Shown piece by piece: positions 1-7,585 of a DNA stretch of 20,626 nucleotides. The position numbers and the translations under genes are program-made. The notes below the pieces were generated by a model that saw only the letters and a list, made by a program, of their open reading frames with translations, was not told where the DNA came from and made no database searches. The stretch's first letter is position 1. Each line of letters starts with the position of its first letter. Location of the stretch: positions 1 through 20,626 of the forward strand of contig CALYQE010000020.1 of the NCBI GenBank assembly GCA_945281075.1, given 5' to 3'. The stretch is from an uncultured Lactobacillus sp. Lineage in GTDB: Bacteria > Bacillota > Bacilli > Lactobacillales > Lactobacillaceae.

Positions 1-140
1 GGCACCCGTTAGCTGCAAGTGGGACAAGAATAGTTACAACTGCCATTAATGCCCTCAATCACATTGATGGTAAAAAAGCGCTGGTCACATTGTGCATCGG
101 TGGTGGACAAGCAATTGCCTGCGAATTGATCAGAGCATAA
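1..140 (+). CDS. Acetyl-CoA acetyltransferase (thiolase), C-terminal end only
   Basis: The last 45 codons of a thiolase run off the left edge of the window; whole codons start at base 3 and TAA is at 138-140. The fragment opens with HPLAASGTR, which holds the active-site His of thiolases, and ends with LCIGGGQ, which holds the second active-site Cys. Thiolases condense two acetyl-CoA into acetoacetyl-CoA, the first step of the mevalonate pathway. The stop lies six bases before the mvaA start, so the thiolase, mvaA and mvaS very likely form one operon. In enterococci thiolase and HMG-CoA reductase are fused (MvaE); here they are separate. The N-terminal part is outside the window. Confidence 0.93.
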   Translation, partial: HPLAASGTRIVTTAINALNHIDGKKALVTLCIGGGQAIACELIRA

Positions 141-146
141 TAAATC

Positions 147-1373
147 ATGAAGTTTTATGAGTTAGCGCCTGAACAAAGAAGGGCGCTCTTAATAAGTCAG
201 GGGATTGAACTGAATAAAATTGATGACGCCGTCCTGCGTGAACTCGACCAACTAAGCGAAAATGTGGTGGGCGAACTGCGCTTTCCCGTTGGAGTGGTGC
301 AAAACGTGCTTGTCAACGGCAAAAAGTACTTGGTTCCGCTGGCCACTGAAGAACCATCGGTTGTTGCGGCGGCCAATCATGGCGCCGGGATTTTCGCTAA
401 AAGCGGCGGCGTGTCTGCTTCAAGTCAACGTCAGGGCATTTATGGCCAAATTATTTTGCAGGTCGATAAGTCTTTTGCTGAAGCGCAATTGACGGCGGCC
501 TTTCCCGCTTTAATTAAACAGACTAATGACGAATTTGCCAGTTTAGTTAAGCATGGCGGAGGAGTGAAGAAGATCAACCTTAAACAGGTAAATGAACTAG
601 TTTACTTAAAAGTTTTAGTTGATCCTGCCGAAGCAATGGGTGCAAACAAGGTAAATTCAATTTTAGAATTTATGGCTGATAAATTTATTAATTTTCCCGG
701 GATCACCACCAAATTATTTGCGATTTTGTCTAATTATCCCAGTCAAATTACCACTGCCGAAGTTAAGCTAGCAGTGGCAAACGTTGGCGGAATGGCGATC
801 GCTAAACGCATTGCCTTATTAAGTGAAATTGGGCAGACAGACCCTTATCGTGCTGTGACCAACAACAAAGGAATTATGAACGGCGTTGATGGCGTGTTAA
901 TGGCCACTGGCAATGATACCAGAGCTGTTGAAGCGGCCTGTGGCGTGTGGGCGAATCAATCTGGCCAATATAGCAGTTTCAGCAAGTGGTCGGTCAAAAA
1001 TGAGCAATTAATTGGCCAATTGACATTGCCGCTTGCCATTGGCACAGTCGGCGGCTCAATCAATTCTCGCCCCGATGTGCAAGAAAGCTATCGTCTTCTT
1101 GGCGGGCAGATTACCAGTCAGGAACTGGCTAATGTTATCATTGCCATTGGCTTGGCAAACAATTTGGCGGCACTCTTGGCGATTGCAACAACGGGCATTC
1201 AAAAGGGCCATATGAAACTGCAAGCCAAAAACATCGTGGCCGCGCTGGATGCGACCGCAGCTGAAAAAGAGCAGGTTCGCCAAAAAATGATTGCAGAAGA
1301 GACGTACACACAAGAGAGTGCAGAAATTTATTTAAAGGAAATGAGAGAAAATAATCATGCAAGCAGGAATTGA
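147..1373 (+). CDS. mvaA: Hydroxymethylglutaryl-CoA reductase, class II
   Basis: Makes mevalonate from HMG-CoA using NAD(P)H, in the cytosol. The 408 residues match the length and layout of class II bacterial HMG-CoA reductases. The ENVVG motif at 38-42 carries the catalytic Glu. It is followed by the GVVQNV substrate segment, an EAMGAN cofactor-binding motif at 162-167, NNKGIMNG with the catalytic Lys (K241), ATGND with the catalytic Asp (D257), GTVGG at 299-303, and GHMKLQA with the catalytic His (H355). There is no strong ribosome binding site before ATG 147 and only 6 bases separate it from the thiolase stop, so translation may be coupled. Its last 17 bases overlap the start of mvaS. The product is soluble, with no membrane anchor. 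Confidence 0.96.
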   Translation: MKFYELAPEQRRALLISQGIELNKIDDAVLRELDQLSENVVGELRFPVGVVQNVLVNGKKYLVPLATEEPSVVAAANHGAGIFAKSGGVSASSQRQGIYGQIILQVDKSFAEAQLTAAFPALIKQTNDEFASLVKHGGGVKKINLKQVNELVYLKVLVDPAEAMGANKVNSILEFMADKFINFPGITTKLFAILSNYPSQITTAEVKLAVANVGGMAIAKRIALLSEIGQTDPYRAVTNNKGIMNGVDGVLMATGNDTRAVEAACGVWANQSGQYSSFSKWSVKNEQLIGQLTLPLAIGTVGGSINSRPDVQESYRLLGGQITSQELANVIIAIGLANNLAALLAIATTGIQKGHMKLQAKNIVAALDATAAEKEQVRQKMIAEETYTQESAEIYLKEMRENNHASRN

Positions 1374-2520
1374 CCAGATTGGTTTTTATACCCCGAATAA
1401 ATACCTTGACATTGTAGATTTGGCGTATGCACGCAACCAAGATCCCAATAAGTTTCTGATCGGCATTGGTCAGAGCAAAATGAGCGTTGCGGATCAAACG
1501 CAAGATGCAGTTTCAATGGGAATTAATGCCACTTTGAGTTATTTGGATAAAATTGACCGGGCAAAAGTTGGCTTACTGATTATCGGCACAGAAAGCGGTG
1601 TTGATCAATCAAAATCGGCTTCATTATTTATCAAGAGTGCACTTAAACTTGCTCCTGATGTTAGAACTTTTGAAATCAAAGAGGCCTGTTTCGGAATGAC
1701 GGCAGGCATCATGGTTGCGCGTGACTATGTCCGTCTGCACCCACACCATAGCGCAATTGTCATCGGAAGCGACATTGCCCGTTATAGCGTTAACACGGGC
1801 GGCGAGGTAACCCAAGGAGCGGGCAGCGTCAGCATGCTGATTAAGGCCGAGCCGAGCATTCTCGCCTTAAGCAATGGTCATAGTGCTTATAGCGCCGATA
1901 TTAACGACTTTTGGCGTCCGAACGATTCCGCAGTTGCGCTAGTCAATGGTAAATATTCAAAAGAAGTGTACCTTGACTTTTTCAAGCGGACTTTTACCGA
2001 CTATCAGAACAAAACAGACCTTGAAACCAGTGACTTCTCTGCCTTGCTTTACCATCTTCCTTTTGTAAAAATGGGCTTTAAAGCTAATCAACTGGCAATT
2101 GAAGGGCAAACTGAAGCAACTGCCAAGCGCTTAGAAACTAATTTCACGGCTTCCGCTCAATATAGCCGCGAAGTAGGGAACATTTACACGGCCTCACTTT
2201 ATTTGGGCTTACTTAGCTTGCTTGAAAATGGTGCTTTGACTCCGGGTGCTTTGATTGGACTCTTTTCATATGGCTCCGGAGCAATGGGCGAATTTTACGC
2301 TGGCGAAGTGGTTGCTGATTATGAAAAAGTCCTTGATCGGCGCGCAGATGAAAAAATGATTACCCGCAGACAAAAGCTGACTGTAACTGAATATGAAGAG
2401 ATCTTCAATGAAGCGCTCAAATTGCCTCAAGATAATTTGGAGTTAAAGAGTGATGAAGAAACGGGTTACTGGTATTTTGCCGGTACCAAAGACCACGTTC
2501 GCCAATATAAGCAAAAATAA
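1357..2520 (+). CDS. mvaS: Hydroxymethylglutaryl-CoA synthase
   Basis: Condenses acetoacetyl-CoA with acetyl-CoA to HMG-CoA, the substrate of the mvaA product encoded just upstream. The protein has 387 residues, normal for bacterial HMG-CoA synthases. The catalytic triad is clear: E79 in GTESGVD, C111 in KEACFGMTAG (the acylated cysteine) and H233 in YHLPF. The same three positions are used in the Enterococcus enzyme. A glycine-rich SYGSGAMGEF segment lies near residue 305. ATG 1357 overlaps the end of mvaA by 17 bases, and AAAGGAAA/GAGAGAAA inside mvaA serves as ribosome binding site. The gene ends at a strong terminator, so it closes the mevalonate operon. Confidence 0.96.
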   Translation: MQAGIDQIGFYTPNKYLDIVDLAYARNQDPNKFLIGIGQSKMSVADQTQDAVSMGINATLSYLDKIDRAKVGLLIIGTESGVDQSKSASLFIKSALKLAPDVRTFEIKEACFGMTAGIMVARDYVRLHPHHSAIVIGSDIARYSVNTGGEVTQGAGSVSMLIKAEPSILALSNGHSAYSADINDFWRPNDSAVALVNGKYSKEVYLDFFKRTFTDYQNKTDLETSDFSALLYHLPFVKMGFKANQLAIEGQTEATAKRLETNFTASAQYSREVGNIYTASLYLGLLSLLENGALTPGALIGLFSYGSGAMGEFYAGEVVADYEKVLDRRADEKMITRRQKLTVTEYEEIFNEALKLPQDNLELKSDEETGYWYFAGTKDHVRQYKQK

Positions 2521-2546
2521 AAAATCCCCACATTGGGGATTTTTTC
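2519..2546 (+). terminator. Rho-independent terminator after mvaS
   Basis: A 12-bp perfect stem (left arm 2519-2530, right arm 2534-2545) with a 3-base loop and a run of six T lies directly on the mvaS stop codon. The AAAAAATCCCCA arm gives A-rich flanks on both sides, so it could also act on minus-strand transcripts coming from the 94-residue gene. Confidence 0.92.
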
Positions 2547-2594
2547 ATGTTCTTTTTCTTGATTTTGCGTCGCAGTGACATCTAAAGCCCGCTC

Positions 2595-2879
2595 TTAAGT
2601 AAGTCTGAGCGAATTCTGCTCAGGAATTATTTGGACGCCATAAACGGGGATTTTGGTGTTTTCGCTGACGATATAGACGGGAATGTTGCGACCATGCAAG
2701 TTTTTAACTAAGTGAATAAGTTTTGCTTTCGTCATTGGACTTGTCCCAGCAAACAACAGGCACTCAGTGCTTGATATTTGCAGTTTCGTTAAGGGATAAG
2801 TCTTTTTCTGAATGGTTAAAAAAATGCTAGTTTCATTACTCAAGTCATTGGTCATCTGTAACAAGTCTGTCAGTCGCAT
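2595..2879 (-). CDS. Uncharacterised 94-residue protein
   Basis: I do not recognise this family. The 94-residue product has no transmembrane segment and no signal peptide. It shows alternating strand/helix character: an N-terminal helix (about 1-13), a strand FLTIQKK, the hydrophobic strand ECLLFAG, a basic helix KAKLIHLVKNL, then two strands around PVYIVSE and VYGVQIIPE, which suggests a small alpha/beta fold. The ATG at 2877-2879 is preceded by AGGAAT about 7 bases upstream, an acceptable ribosome binding site. It stands alone, divergent from the hydrolase gene. Base composition and codon use look like its neighbours, so it is probably a real lineage-specific gene. Confidence 0.7.
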   Translation of the reverse strand: MRLTDLLQMTNDLSNETSIFLTIQKKTYPLTKLQISSTECLLFAGTSPMTKAKLIHLVKNLHGRNIPVYIVSENTKIPVYGVQIIPEQNSLRLT

Positions 2880-2962
2880 GCTAATTATTCCTATACAAAT
2901 TTAAAATGTTATACTATTGATATGATTTTAAACATCAATTTTAAAAAAAGGTGGCTTTACTG

Positions 2963-3919
2963 TTGAAGAAACTAAAGCATAAGAAGCTGTGGCTAACCAT
3001 AGCAGTTATGGTGGTGTTAATTTGTGGGGCATTTGTTGGTGCGGGAACTTATTTCTTTAAAATGGCCTGCGTTCCGGGCCCCAAAAGTTTTTTGAGTTCT
3101 TCGAGCGATAAACTTAAAAAATCTGATCCACTGTACAAGGAAAAAATTTGGTTCAAGAAAGCTACCAAGCACAAATGGTATATCCAGTCTGCTGATAACA
3201 AGTATAAACTAGTTGCAAATTACCTTCCAAGTCATAACGCGAAAAAATCGGCGATCATTTTACCCGGCTATATGGATACGAAGGAAGACATGGCCGAATA
3301 TGATGCGTTATTTCATCAACTGGGCTATAACACTTTAACACCGGATCCGCGCGCACAGGGGAAAAGTGAGGGTAAGTATATTGGCTATGGCTGGCCTGAA
3401 AAAGATGACGTCAAAAAGTGGCTTGATCTTTTGCTAAAACGAAATGGTTCTGACCAGCAAATCGTGATTTACGGCTTAAGCATGGGTGCGTCGACAGCCA
3501 TGATGGTCAGTGGCCTCAAACTTCCGCGGCAAGTAAAAGCATTTGTAGAAGATTGTGGCTATACAAATGTCAAAACTGAAATTGAGCATGAAGCTAAAGC
3601 ATTATACAATATGCCAGCTTTTCCGCGTTTTCCACTTGTTGAAATCCTGAGTGGCATTAACAAACTTAAAGTTGGCTACTTTTTAAATGATGGCTCAAGC
3701 GTGACCCAGTTGCGTAAAAACCATCGCCCAATGCTGTTCATTCATGGCGATCACGACACTTTTGTGCCAACCAAGATGGTCTATCAGAATTATCGGGCCA
3801 GTCAGGGACCAAAAGAATTGTGGGTAACTTCGAACTCCAAACATGCCAAGTCGTATGCGGATCATCCGTGGCAATATCGGTGCCGGATTGCAAACTTCTT
3901 AGCCAAATATGTCAAATAG
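2963..3919 (+). CDS. Membrane-anchored alpha/beta-hydrolase
   Basis: A serine hydrolase of the alpha/beta-hydrolase fold, probably an extracytoplasmic esterase or peptidase-like enzyme held by an N-terminal anchor (hydrophobic stretch LWLTIAVMVVLICGAFVGAG). Counted from the longest in-frame start (GTG 2951), the triad is S177 in GLSMGAS, D269 in HGDHDTFVP and H298 in SKHAKSY; the oxyanion region is LPGYMDT (104-110). I place the start at TTG 2963, not GTG 2951, because the AAAGGTGG ribosome binding site lies about 8 bases before TTG 2963 and itself contains GTG 2951; this gives 318 residues. The nearest general relatives are the FrsA/YqkD-like hydrolases. The substrate is unknown. Confidence 0.85.
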   Translation: MKKLKHKKLWLTIAVMVVLICGAFVGAGTYFFKMACVPGPKSFLSSSSDKLKKSDPLYKEKIWFKKATKHKWYIQSADNKYKLVANYLPSHNAKKSAIILPGYMDTKEDMAEYDALFHQLGYNTLTPDPRAQGKSEGKYIGYGWPEKDDVKKWLDLLLKRNGSDQQIVIYGLSMGASTAMMVSGLKLPRQVKAFVEDCGYTNVKTEIEHEAKALYNMPAFPRFPLVEILSGINKLKVGYFLNDGSSVTQLRKNHRPMLFIHGDHDTFVPTKMVYQNYRASQGPKELWVTSNSKHAKSYADHPWQYRCRIANFLAKYVK

Positions 3920-4176
3920 TAGCCGAAGGCTTTGCAAACGTTTGCATAAACTGTTAAGATAAAGACGTGGTTAGGGATGATTTCGTAAATAAGGTTTTAT
4001 TTCCATAATGTATGTTGTTAAAGTAAAGTAAGCATAACGATATAAAGTTGGTTTTTCTATTCCTAAGAATAATATCTCTTTAAAATTTAAAGGCTGATAG
4101 TGCTAGTACATTTTTCTTCTTTGCAACCTTTAATTATCTGTCTTAATAGTAAAATACCTCCTTATCCACTAATCAA
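3920..4176. other. Gene-free stretch between hydrolase and rlmD
   Basis: No open frame longer than about 13 codons begins here on either strand. The stretch holds a 14-bp palindromic operator over a promoter (3932-3960), two small inverted repeats (AAATAA-N4-TTATTT near 3990-4004 and TATTC-N4-GAATA near 4058-4071) and a consensus-like Shine-Dalgarno sequence on the minus strand (4155-4165) with no start codon behind it. It ends at a bidirectional terminator. It may be the relic of a lost sugar gene or the template of a small RNA; nothing decides between these. Confidence 0.6.
3932..3960 (+). promoter_or_regulatory. LacI-family operator overlapping a sigma-A-like promoter
   Basis: TGCAAACGTTTGCA at 3933-3946 is a perfect 14-bp palindrome with the central CG typical of LacI-family operators (MalR-like; it also matches 12 of 14 positions of the CcpA cre consensus). 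A -35-like TTGCAA (3932-3937) and a -10-like TAAGAT (3955-3960) are spaced 17 bases apart, so the operator covers the -35 and part of the spacer, the place for repression. No gene follows on this strand before the terminator at 4177. Confidence 0.6.
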
Positions 4177-4210
4177 AAAAATAGTTGCCGTCATGCCGGC
4201 AACTATTTTT
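4177..4210 (-). terminator. Bidirectional terminator after rlmD
   Basis: A 14-bp perfect stem (4177-4190 pairing with 4197-4210) has a 6-base loop. On the minus strand, just past the rlmD stop, it ends in a run of T; on the plus strand it also ends in T-rich sequence, so it would stop any transcript coming from the operator-promoter at 3932. Confidence 0.92.
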
Positions 4211-4215
4211 GATTT

Positions 4216-5592
4216 TTAACGAAGGGTCAACTTAACGACGCATTCGCACCGCGGTGTTTGTGGTAACATGTCTACATTCTCAATCAGGCGAACATTATAG
4301 ACCTCACTGAGCAGAACGAGGTCTTGCGCAAGCGTTGACGGGTTACAGGAAATATAAACAAAAGTCTTCGGTTTAATTTTCAGCAGGGTTTTGATCAGGC
4401 TCTTAGCCAAACCAGTTCTGGGCGGGTCAACAATCAAAGCATCAATTGGCACGCCATTTTGTTCCAGCTCAGGCAGAACCTTTTCAACGCTTCCTTGAAT
4501 GTAATTCGCGTTTTTCAGTCTGTTCAACTGGACATTGTGCTGCGCATCCGCAACTGCTTCGGGGATTGTCTCAATGCCGATTACTTGTTTGACCTGATCA
4601 GCGGCCAAAATTCCGAGCGTACCGACGCCGCTGTATGCGTCAATCAAAGTGTCGTCAGGTTTCAGATCCAAGAACTGAAGCGCCTTGGAATAGAGGGTAG
4701 CGGTTTGGACTGGATTTAACTGGAAAAATGCGCGCGGTGACAACGCAAATTTTTTCCCTAAAATTTCATCAGTAATCTGATTTTTCCCAACCAATTTGGT
4801 GGTTTTATTGCCCCAAACCTGAGGGTTGCGCCAGTCCGTTTCGTTTTGGTAAACACTCACCACATTTGGCAGTTTACTGATTTCTTGACTGAGTTCAAGC
4901 AAATTTTTAATCGTATGACCAACTGTAATCAAGGTCACCTGAATTTCTTTCGTTGCTTGGGCTTGCCGCACAACGATTGTCTTCAAGCCATTGAGCTGGC
5001 GATAAGGGTCGGCGATTTTGACGTGCAAGCGATCAACTAGGTCTTTAATTTGACGCTCTGTTTTTTGAGTCGCCTCATTTTGCGTTGGCATCACGGGTAA
5101 ATCATAAAGCTGATGAGAATTGGGAGCAAAGAGGCCCAATTTAGTTTGTTTGTTATCGCGCTCAATCTGATATTGAGCCTTGTTGCGGTAGTGCCAAGCA
5201 TCAGGCGCCGGAATTGTTCGTTTAACTTTATAGTGACGATAATCGCGTGGATGATATTTCTTTAATGCTTCTAAAACATTATCCCGCTTGAAAACAAGCT
5301 GTTTTTCATAAGTTAAATGCGCCAATTCAAGCCCGCCGATTGCCGGGTCAACTCCTTTAGGGTAAGGAACTCGATCTGGACTTTTTTCTTTGATGCGAAT
5401 TAATTCGCCATCAATGTAATGCGGATATTCTTTAACGATTTTGGCGACCACTACCTCGTTTGGCAATGCGCCGGGGATGAAAATGATCTTTTTGCGGTAA
5501 TAACCGATCCCTTCACCATTAATTCCCAGTCGTTTAATGGTGATAATCACGTCTTTTTCTTTGGTTTCTTTTTGTTTAAATTTTTCGTACAT
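4216..5592 (-). CDS. rlmD: 23S rRNA (uracil-C5)-methyltransferase, RlmD/RlmCD type
   Basis: S-adenosylmethionine-dependent methyltransferase of the TrmA/RlmC/RlmD family, which makes 5-methyluridine in 23S rRNA. The 458 residues have an N-terminal TRAM domain (about 14-69), a central RNA-binding part and a C-terminal Rossmann methyltransferase. The SAM site is DAYSGVGTLG (318-327), followed by VDPPRTGL (388-395) and ISCNPST with the nucleophile C416; E450 in the RCECVV end is the usual base. The iron-sulfur cysteines that many members carry just after the TRAM domain are absent: the equivalent stretch reads VDPAIGGLELAHL without cysteine. It is transcribed alone, with a promoter at 5636-5665 and a terminator at 4177. 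Whether it modifies one or two rRNA sites, or tRNA, cannot be told. Confidence 0.88.
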   Translation of the reverse strand: MYEKFKQKETKEKDVIITIKRLGINGEGIGYYRKKIIFIPGALPNEVVVAKIVKEYPHYIDGELIRIKEKSPDRVPYPKGVDPAIGGLELAHLTYEKQLVFKRDNVLEALKKYHPRDYRHYKVKRTIPAPDAWHYRNKAQYQIERDNKQTKLGLFAPNSHQLYDLPVMPTQNEATQKTERQIKDLVDRLHVKIADPYRQLNGLKTIVVRQAQATKEIQVTLITVGHTIKNLLELSQEISKLPNVVSVYQNETDWRNPQVWGNKTTKLVGKNQITDEILGKKFALSPRAFFQLNPVQTATLYSKALQFLDLKPDDTLIDAYSGVGTLGILAADQVKQVIGIETIPEAVADAQHNVQLNRLKNANYIQGSVEKVLPELEQNGVPIDALIVDPPRTGLAKSLIKTLLKIKPKTFVYISCNPSTLAQDLVLLSEVYNVRLIENVDMLPQTPRCECVVKLTLR

Positions 5593-5635
5593 GCTTTTTC
5601 TTTCTACAATTAAAACGTTAAAATGATAACAATTT

Positions 5636-5665
5636 ATTGTACTACCTAAGAAAAGTTTTTAGCAA
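5636..5665 (-). promoter_or_regulatory. Probable promoter of rlmD
   Basis: Read on the minus strand: TTGCTA (5665-5660), an 18-base spacer, then TACAAT (5641-5636), about 45 bases before the rlmD start. Four of six bases match the -35 consensus and five of six the -10 consensus. Confidence 0.45.
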
Positions 5666-5718
5666 GAATGAAAGAAATTTGCTAGCATGTAAGTAGACGA
5701 TGGGAAAGGTGAAATGAC

Positions 5719-6534
5719 ATGCCAATAATTAGTAAGGTAAGTAGTCAAAAACGACCAGGACGCTACAACATTTTTTTGGATGGCAAGTATGCTTTTTCGG
5801 CTAGTGAGCAGACGGTGGCAGAGTATGTGCTGCTAAAAGGGCAGGAGCTGACTGAAGAAAAGGTCGCCGAAGTTAAACAGTTTGATGAAGATGCGAAGGC
5901 AACTAATTTAGCTTCAAGCTATTTAAACTATGCGCCCCGCACTGTCTTTGAAGTTTTACAATATCTCAAAGACCATGAAATTGATAACGAGCCTGCGCAA
6001 AATGCAGTGGCGCAGCTGTCTGAAATGGGCTTTCTAGATGATCAAAAGTATGCCGAAACCATGATAAGACAGAATCTGCGCACTGGAACGGATGGACCAC
6101 TAAGTTTGAGCACTAAACTGGCAAACAAAGGCATTGATCCGGAAACAATCCAGCTTAAATTGGAACAAGTAGCCGATGAAGAGTGGCTAGCTGCCGGCAA
6201 GCGTGTGTTAAAATCGATGAACCGCCAAGTCGGTAAAATGTCGCAGCGCGAACTGGAACGGAAAATGCAGTCTAAACTGCTCAGTCATGGCTTTTCTGGT
6301 GCAATTGCACAAGCAATTATTGCTGAACTTGAATTAGACCAGACTGAAGATGAACAATTAGAAGCGCTAAAAAAGCAGGGCATTAAAGCGTATAAAAGAT
6401 TTCGCCGGCTGAGTGAGAACGAGCGGGCGACCAAAATGCGCAATTACCTATTTGCGCACGGCTTTTCCAGCAATGAAATTGACGCTTTCTTAGCTGGTGA
6501 GGTTGTACCCCTTGATGAATTAGCTGAATATTAG
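5719..6534 (+). CDS. recX: Regulatory protein RecX
   Basis: RecX binds RecA filaments and restrains recombination. The 271-residue size is usual for Lactobacillales and Bacillus, longer than the roughly 166 residues of the E. coli protein. The N-terminal region (MPIISKVSSQKRPGRYNIFL) is a beta-rich extension seen in Firmicute RecX. After it come repeated three-helix units, with recognisable pieces such as SYLNYAPRTVFEVLQYL (about 67-83), the aromatic-acidic segment GFLDDQKYAETMIRQ (108-122) and a C-terminal repeat ending RNYLFAHGFSSNEID. AAAGGTGA sits about 6 bases before ATG 5719. The next gene follows nine bases after the stop. recA is not next to it here. Confidence 0.9.
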   Translation: MPIISKVSSQKRPGRYNIFLDGKYAFSASEQTVAEYVLLKGQELTEEKVAEVKQFDEDAKATNLASSYLNYAPRTVFEVLQYLKDHEIDNEPAQNAVAQLSEMGFLDDQKYAETMIRQNLRTGTDGPLSLSTKLANKGIDPETIQLKLEQVADEEWLAAGKRVLKSMNRQVGKMSQRELERKMQSKLLSHGFSGAIAQAIIAELELDQTEDEQLEALKKQGIKAYKRFRRLSENERATKMRNYLFAHGFSSNEIDAFLAGEVVPLDELAEY

Positions 6535-6543
6535 GAGTTATTA

Positions 6544-7023
6544 ATGAAAAAAATACAAGATCAAATTACCTTTGTGGGCCTCCCATTTTCAGATCAACTG
6601 ATTGATGAGCAGAAGTCTTTTCAAACATGCAATCTTCAAATGGAGCAGGATCCGCAATTTCAGGCCTTTTTAGCGGACAACCAGTTGACTGATCAAAGGA
6701 GCAGCATGGTTGTCTTTGGCCCTGAAAATTTCATGTACTGGTACGGCGTGCTGGCAGCAGCTGAAGTGAAAGTGCCGTCAGGCTTAATGAAGTTTGTTTT
6801 GCCTAAGGCAGAAGTGGCGCTAGAGGAGCTTCCTGACCAAAACTTAGCTTACTTTAGTCAACCGTTGAACCTGATCATTCCGAAATTTTTAGCACAGGTC
6901 GCGCAGGCAGGTATCCAAACTTATGAAAATCCCGGCGACAGTATGACGCCCTATTTTGTGCAAGACTTGAATTTAAGTACAAAAAAACTGACCCGGTTTT
7001 TATACCTCGAGGTCAGTGATTAA
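6544..7023 (+). CDS. Uncharacterised 159-residue protein, co-transcribed with recX
   Basis: I do not recognise a family. The product is soluble-looking and slightly acidic, without signal peptide, membrane segment or cysteine pair (one Cys only). Features seen are an aromatic patch FMYWYGVLAAAEV (about 63-75), a proline/hydrophobic central part (VPSGLMKFVLPKAEVALEELP) and a C-terminal GDSMTPYFVQDLN stretch. It starts nine bases after the recX stop with a good ribosome binding site (TTAGGAG, 6 bases ahead of ATG), so it is almost certainly co-transcribed with recX. Its TAA is immediately followed by the stop codon of the convergent membrane-protein gene, with no space for a terminator between them. 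Confidence 0.75.
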   Translation: MKKIQDQITFVGLPFSDQLIDEQKSFQTCNLQMEQDPQFQAFLADNQLTDQRSSMVVFGPENFMYWYGVLAAAEVKVPSGLMKFVLPKAEVALEELPDQNLAYFSQPLNLIIPKFLAQVAQAGIQTYENPGDSMTPYFVQDLNLSTKKLTRFLYLEVSD

Positions 7024-7485
7024 TTAATGTTGCTTTGGGTCAATTGATAAGTTGTCATACTCAACATAAGCGCCCAGACAAGTTGATAACAGCATCACTA
7101 AAAAGACAATGCCCACTGATTTGCCAACGATTTGATCAAGCGTCAAGAATTCGCGAACCACAAAGGTTGCCGTAAAGCAAAGAACAAAATCTAAAACCAT
7201 GTTGGCCACCTGAATGAGCGGGCGCCTTCTGATACTGAAAAAGCGCAGAAGCTGCTTGAGTAAACCGTCGTTTACATCAACTGCCAGCAGGTCGACCGGT
7301 CTTTGAATGGTGGCTTTGATGGCAAACATGATTAATGCGCCAACTAGGGCACCAATAGAGGTTCTAAAGAGATCACCCGAGTGCAAAACTAGTGCATTGT
7401 AGCCAATGCCAATAATTGTCAGACTGCACAGATAGGGAATTAGTAATAAAAACGTAAACACAAGGATAACGTGACTTTTTTTCAT
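7024..7485 (-). CDS. Small integral membrane protein, unknown function
   Basis: The 153-residue product is strongly hydrophobic with four likely membrane spans: about 6-27, 41-58, 90-112 and 120-139. A positively charged loop (RFFSIRRRPLI, about 81-91) between spans 2 and 3 should face the cytoplasm, as should the KK-bearing N-terminus. I know no catalytic motif in it and cannot name the family. The start at 7485 is supported by GAGGT eight bases upstream on the minus strand. It is transcribed alone, divergent from the CorC-like gene and convergent with the recX-linked gene. Confidence 0.75.
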   Translation of the reverse strand: MKKSHVILVFTFLLLIPYLCSLTIIGIGYNALVLHSGDLFRTSIGALVGALIMFAIKATIQRPVDLLAVDVNDGLLKQLLRFFSIRRRPLIQVANMVLDFVLCFTATFVVREFLTLDQIVGKSVGIVFLVMLLSTCLGAYVEYDNLSIDPKQH

Positions 7486-7514
7486 TGGTAAAACCTCATT
7501 TCTTACGTGCTATT

Positions 7515-7544
7515 CTAACATATCATTGCAGTCCATGATATAAT
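7515..7544 (+). promoter_or_regulatory. Promoter of the corC-like/prfC operon
   Basis: TGATATAAT at 7536-7544 is a perfect -10 hexamer with the extended TG element. The -35 is poor (CTAACA, 7515-7520, 18-base spacing), which is common for extended -10 promoters. It lies about 40 bases before ATG 7586. Confidence 0.65.
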
Positions 7545-7585
7545 GTTATTACTAAAATTGTTATTTAAAGAAAGAGAGAAAAAAT

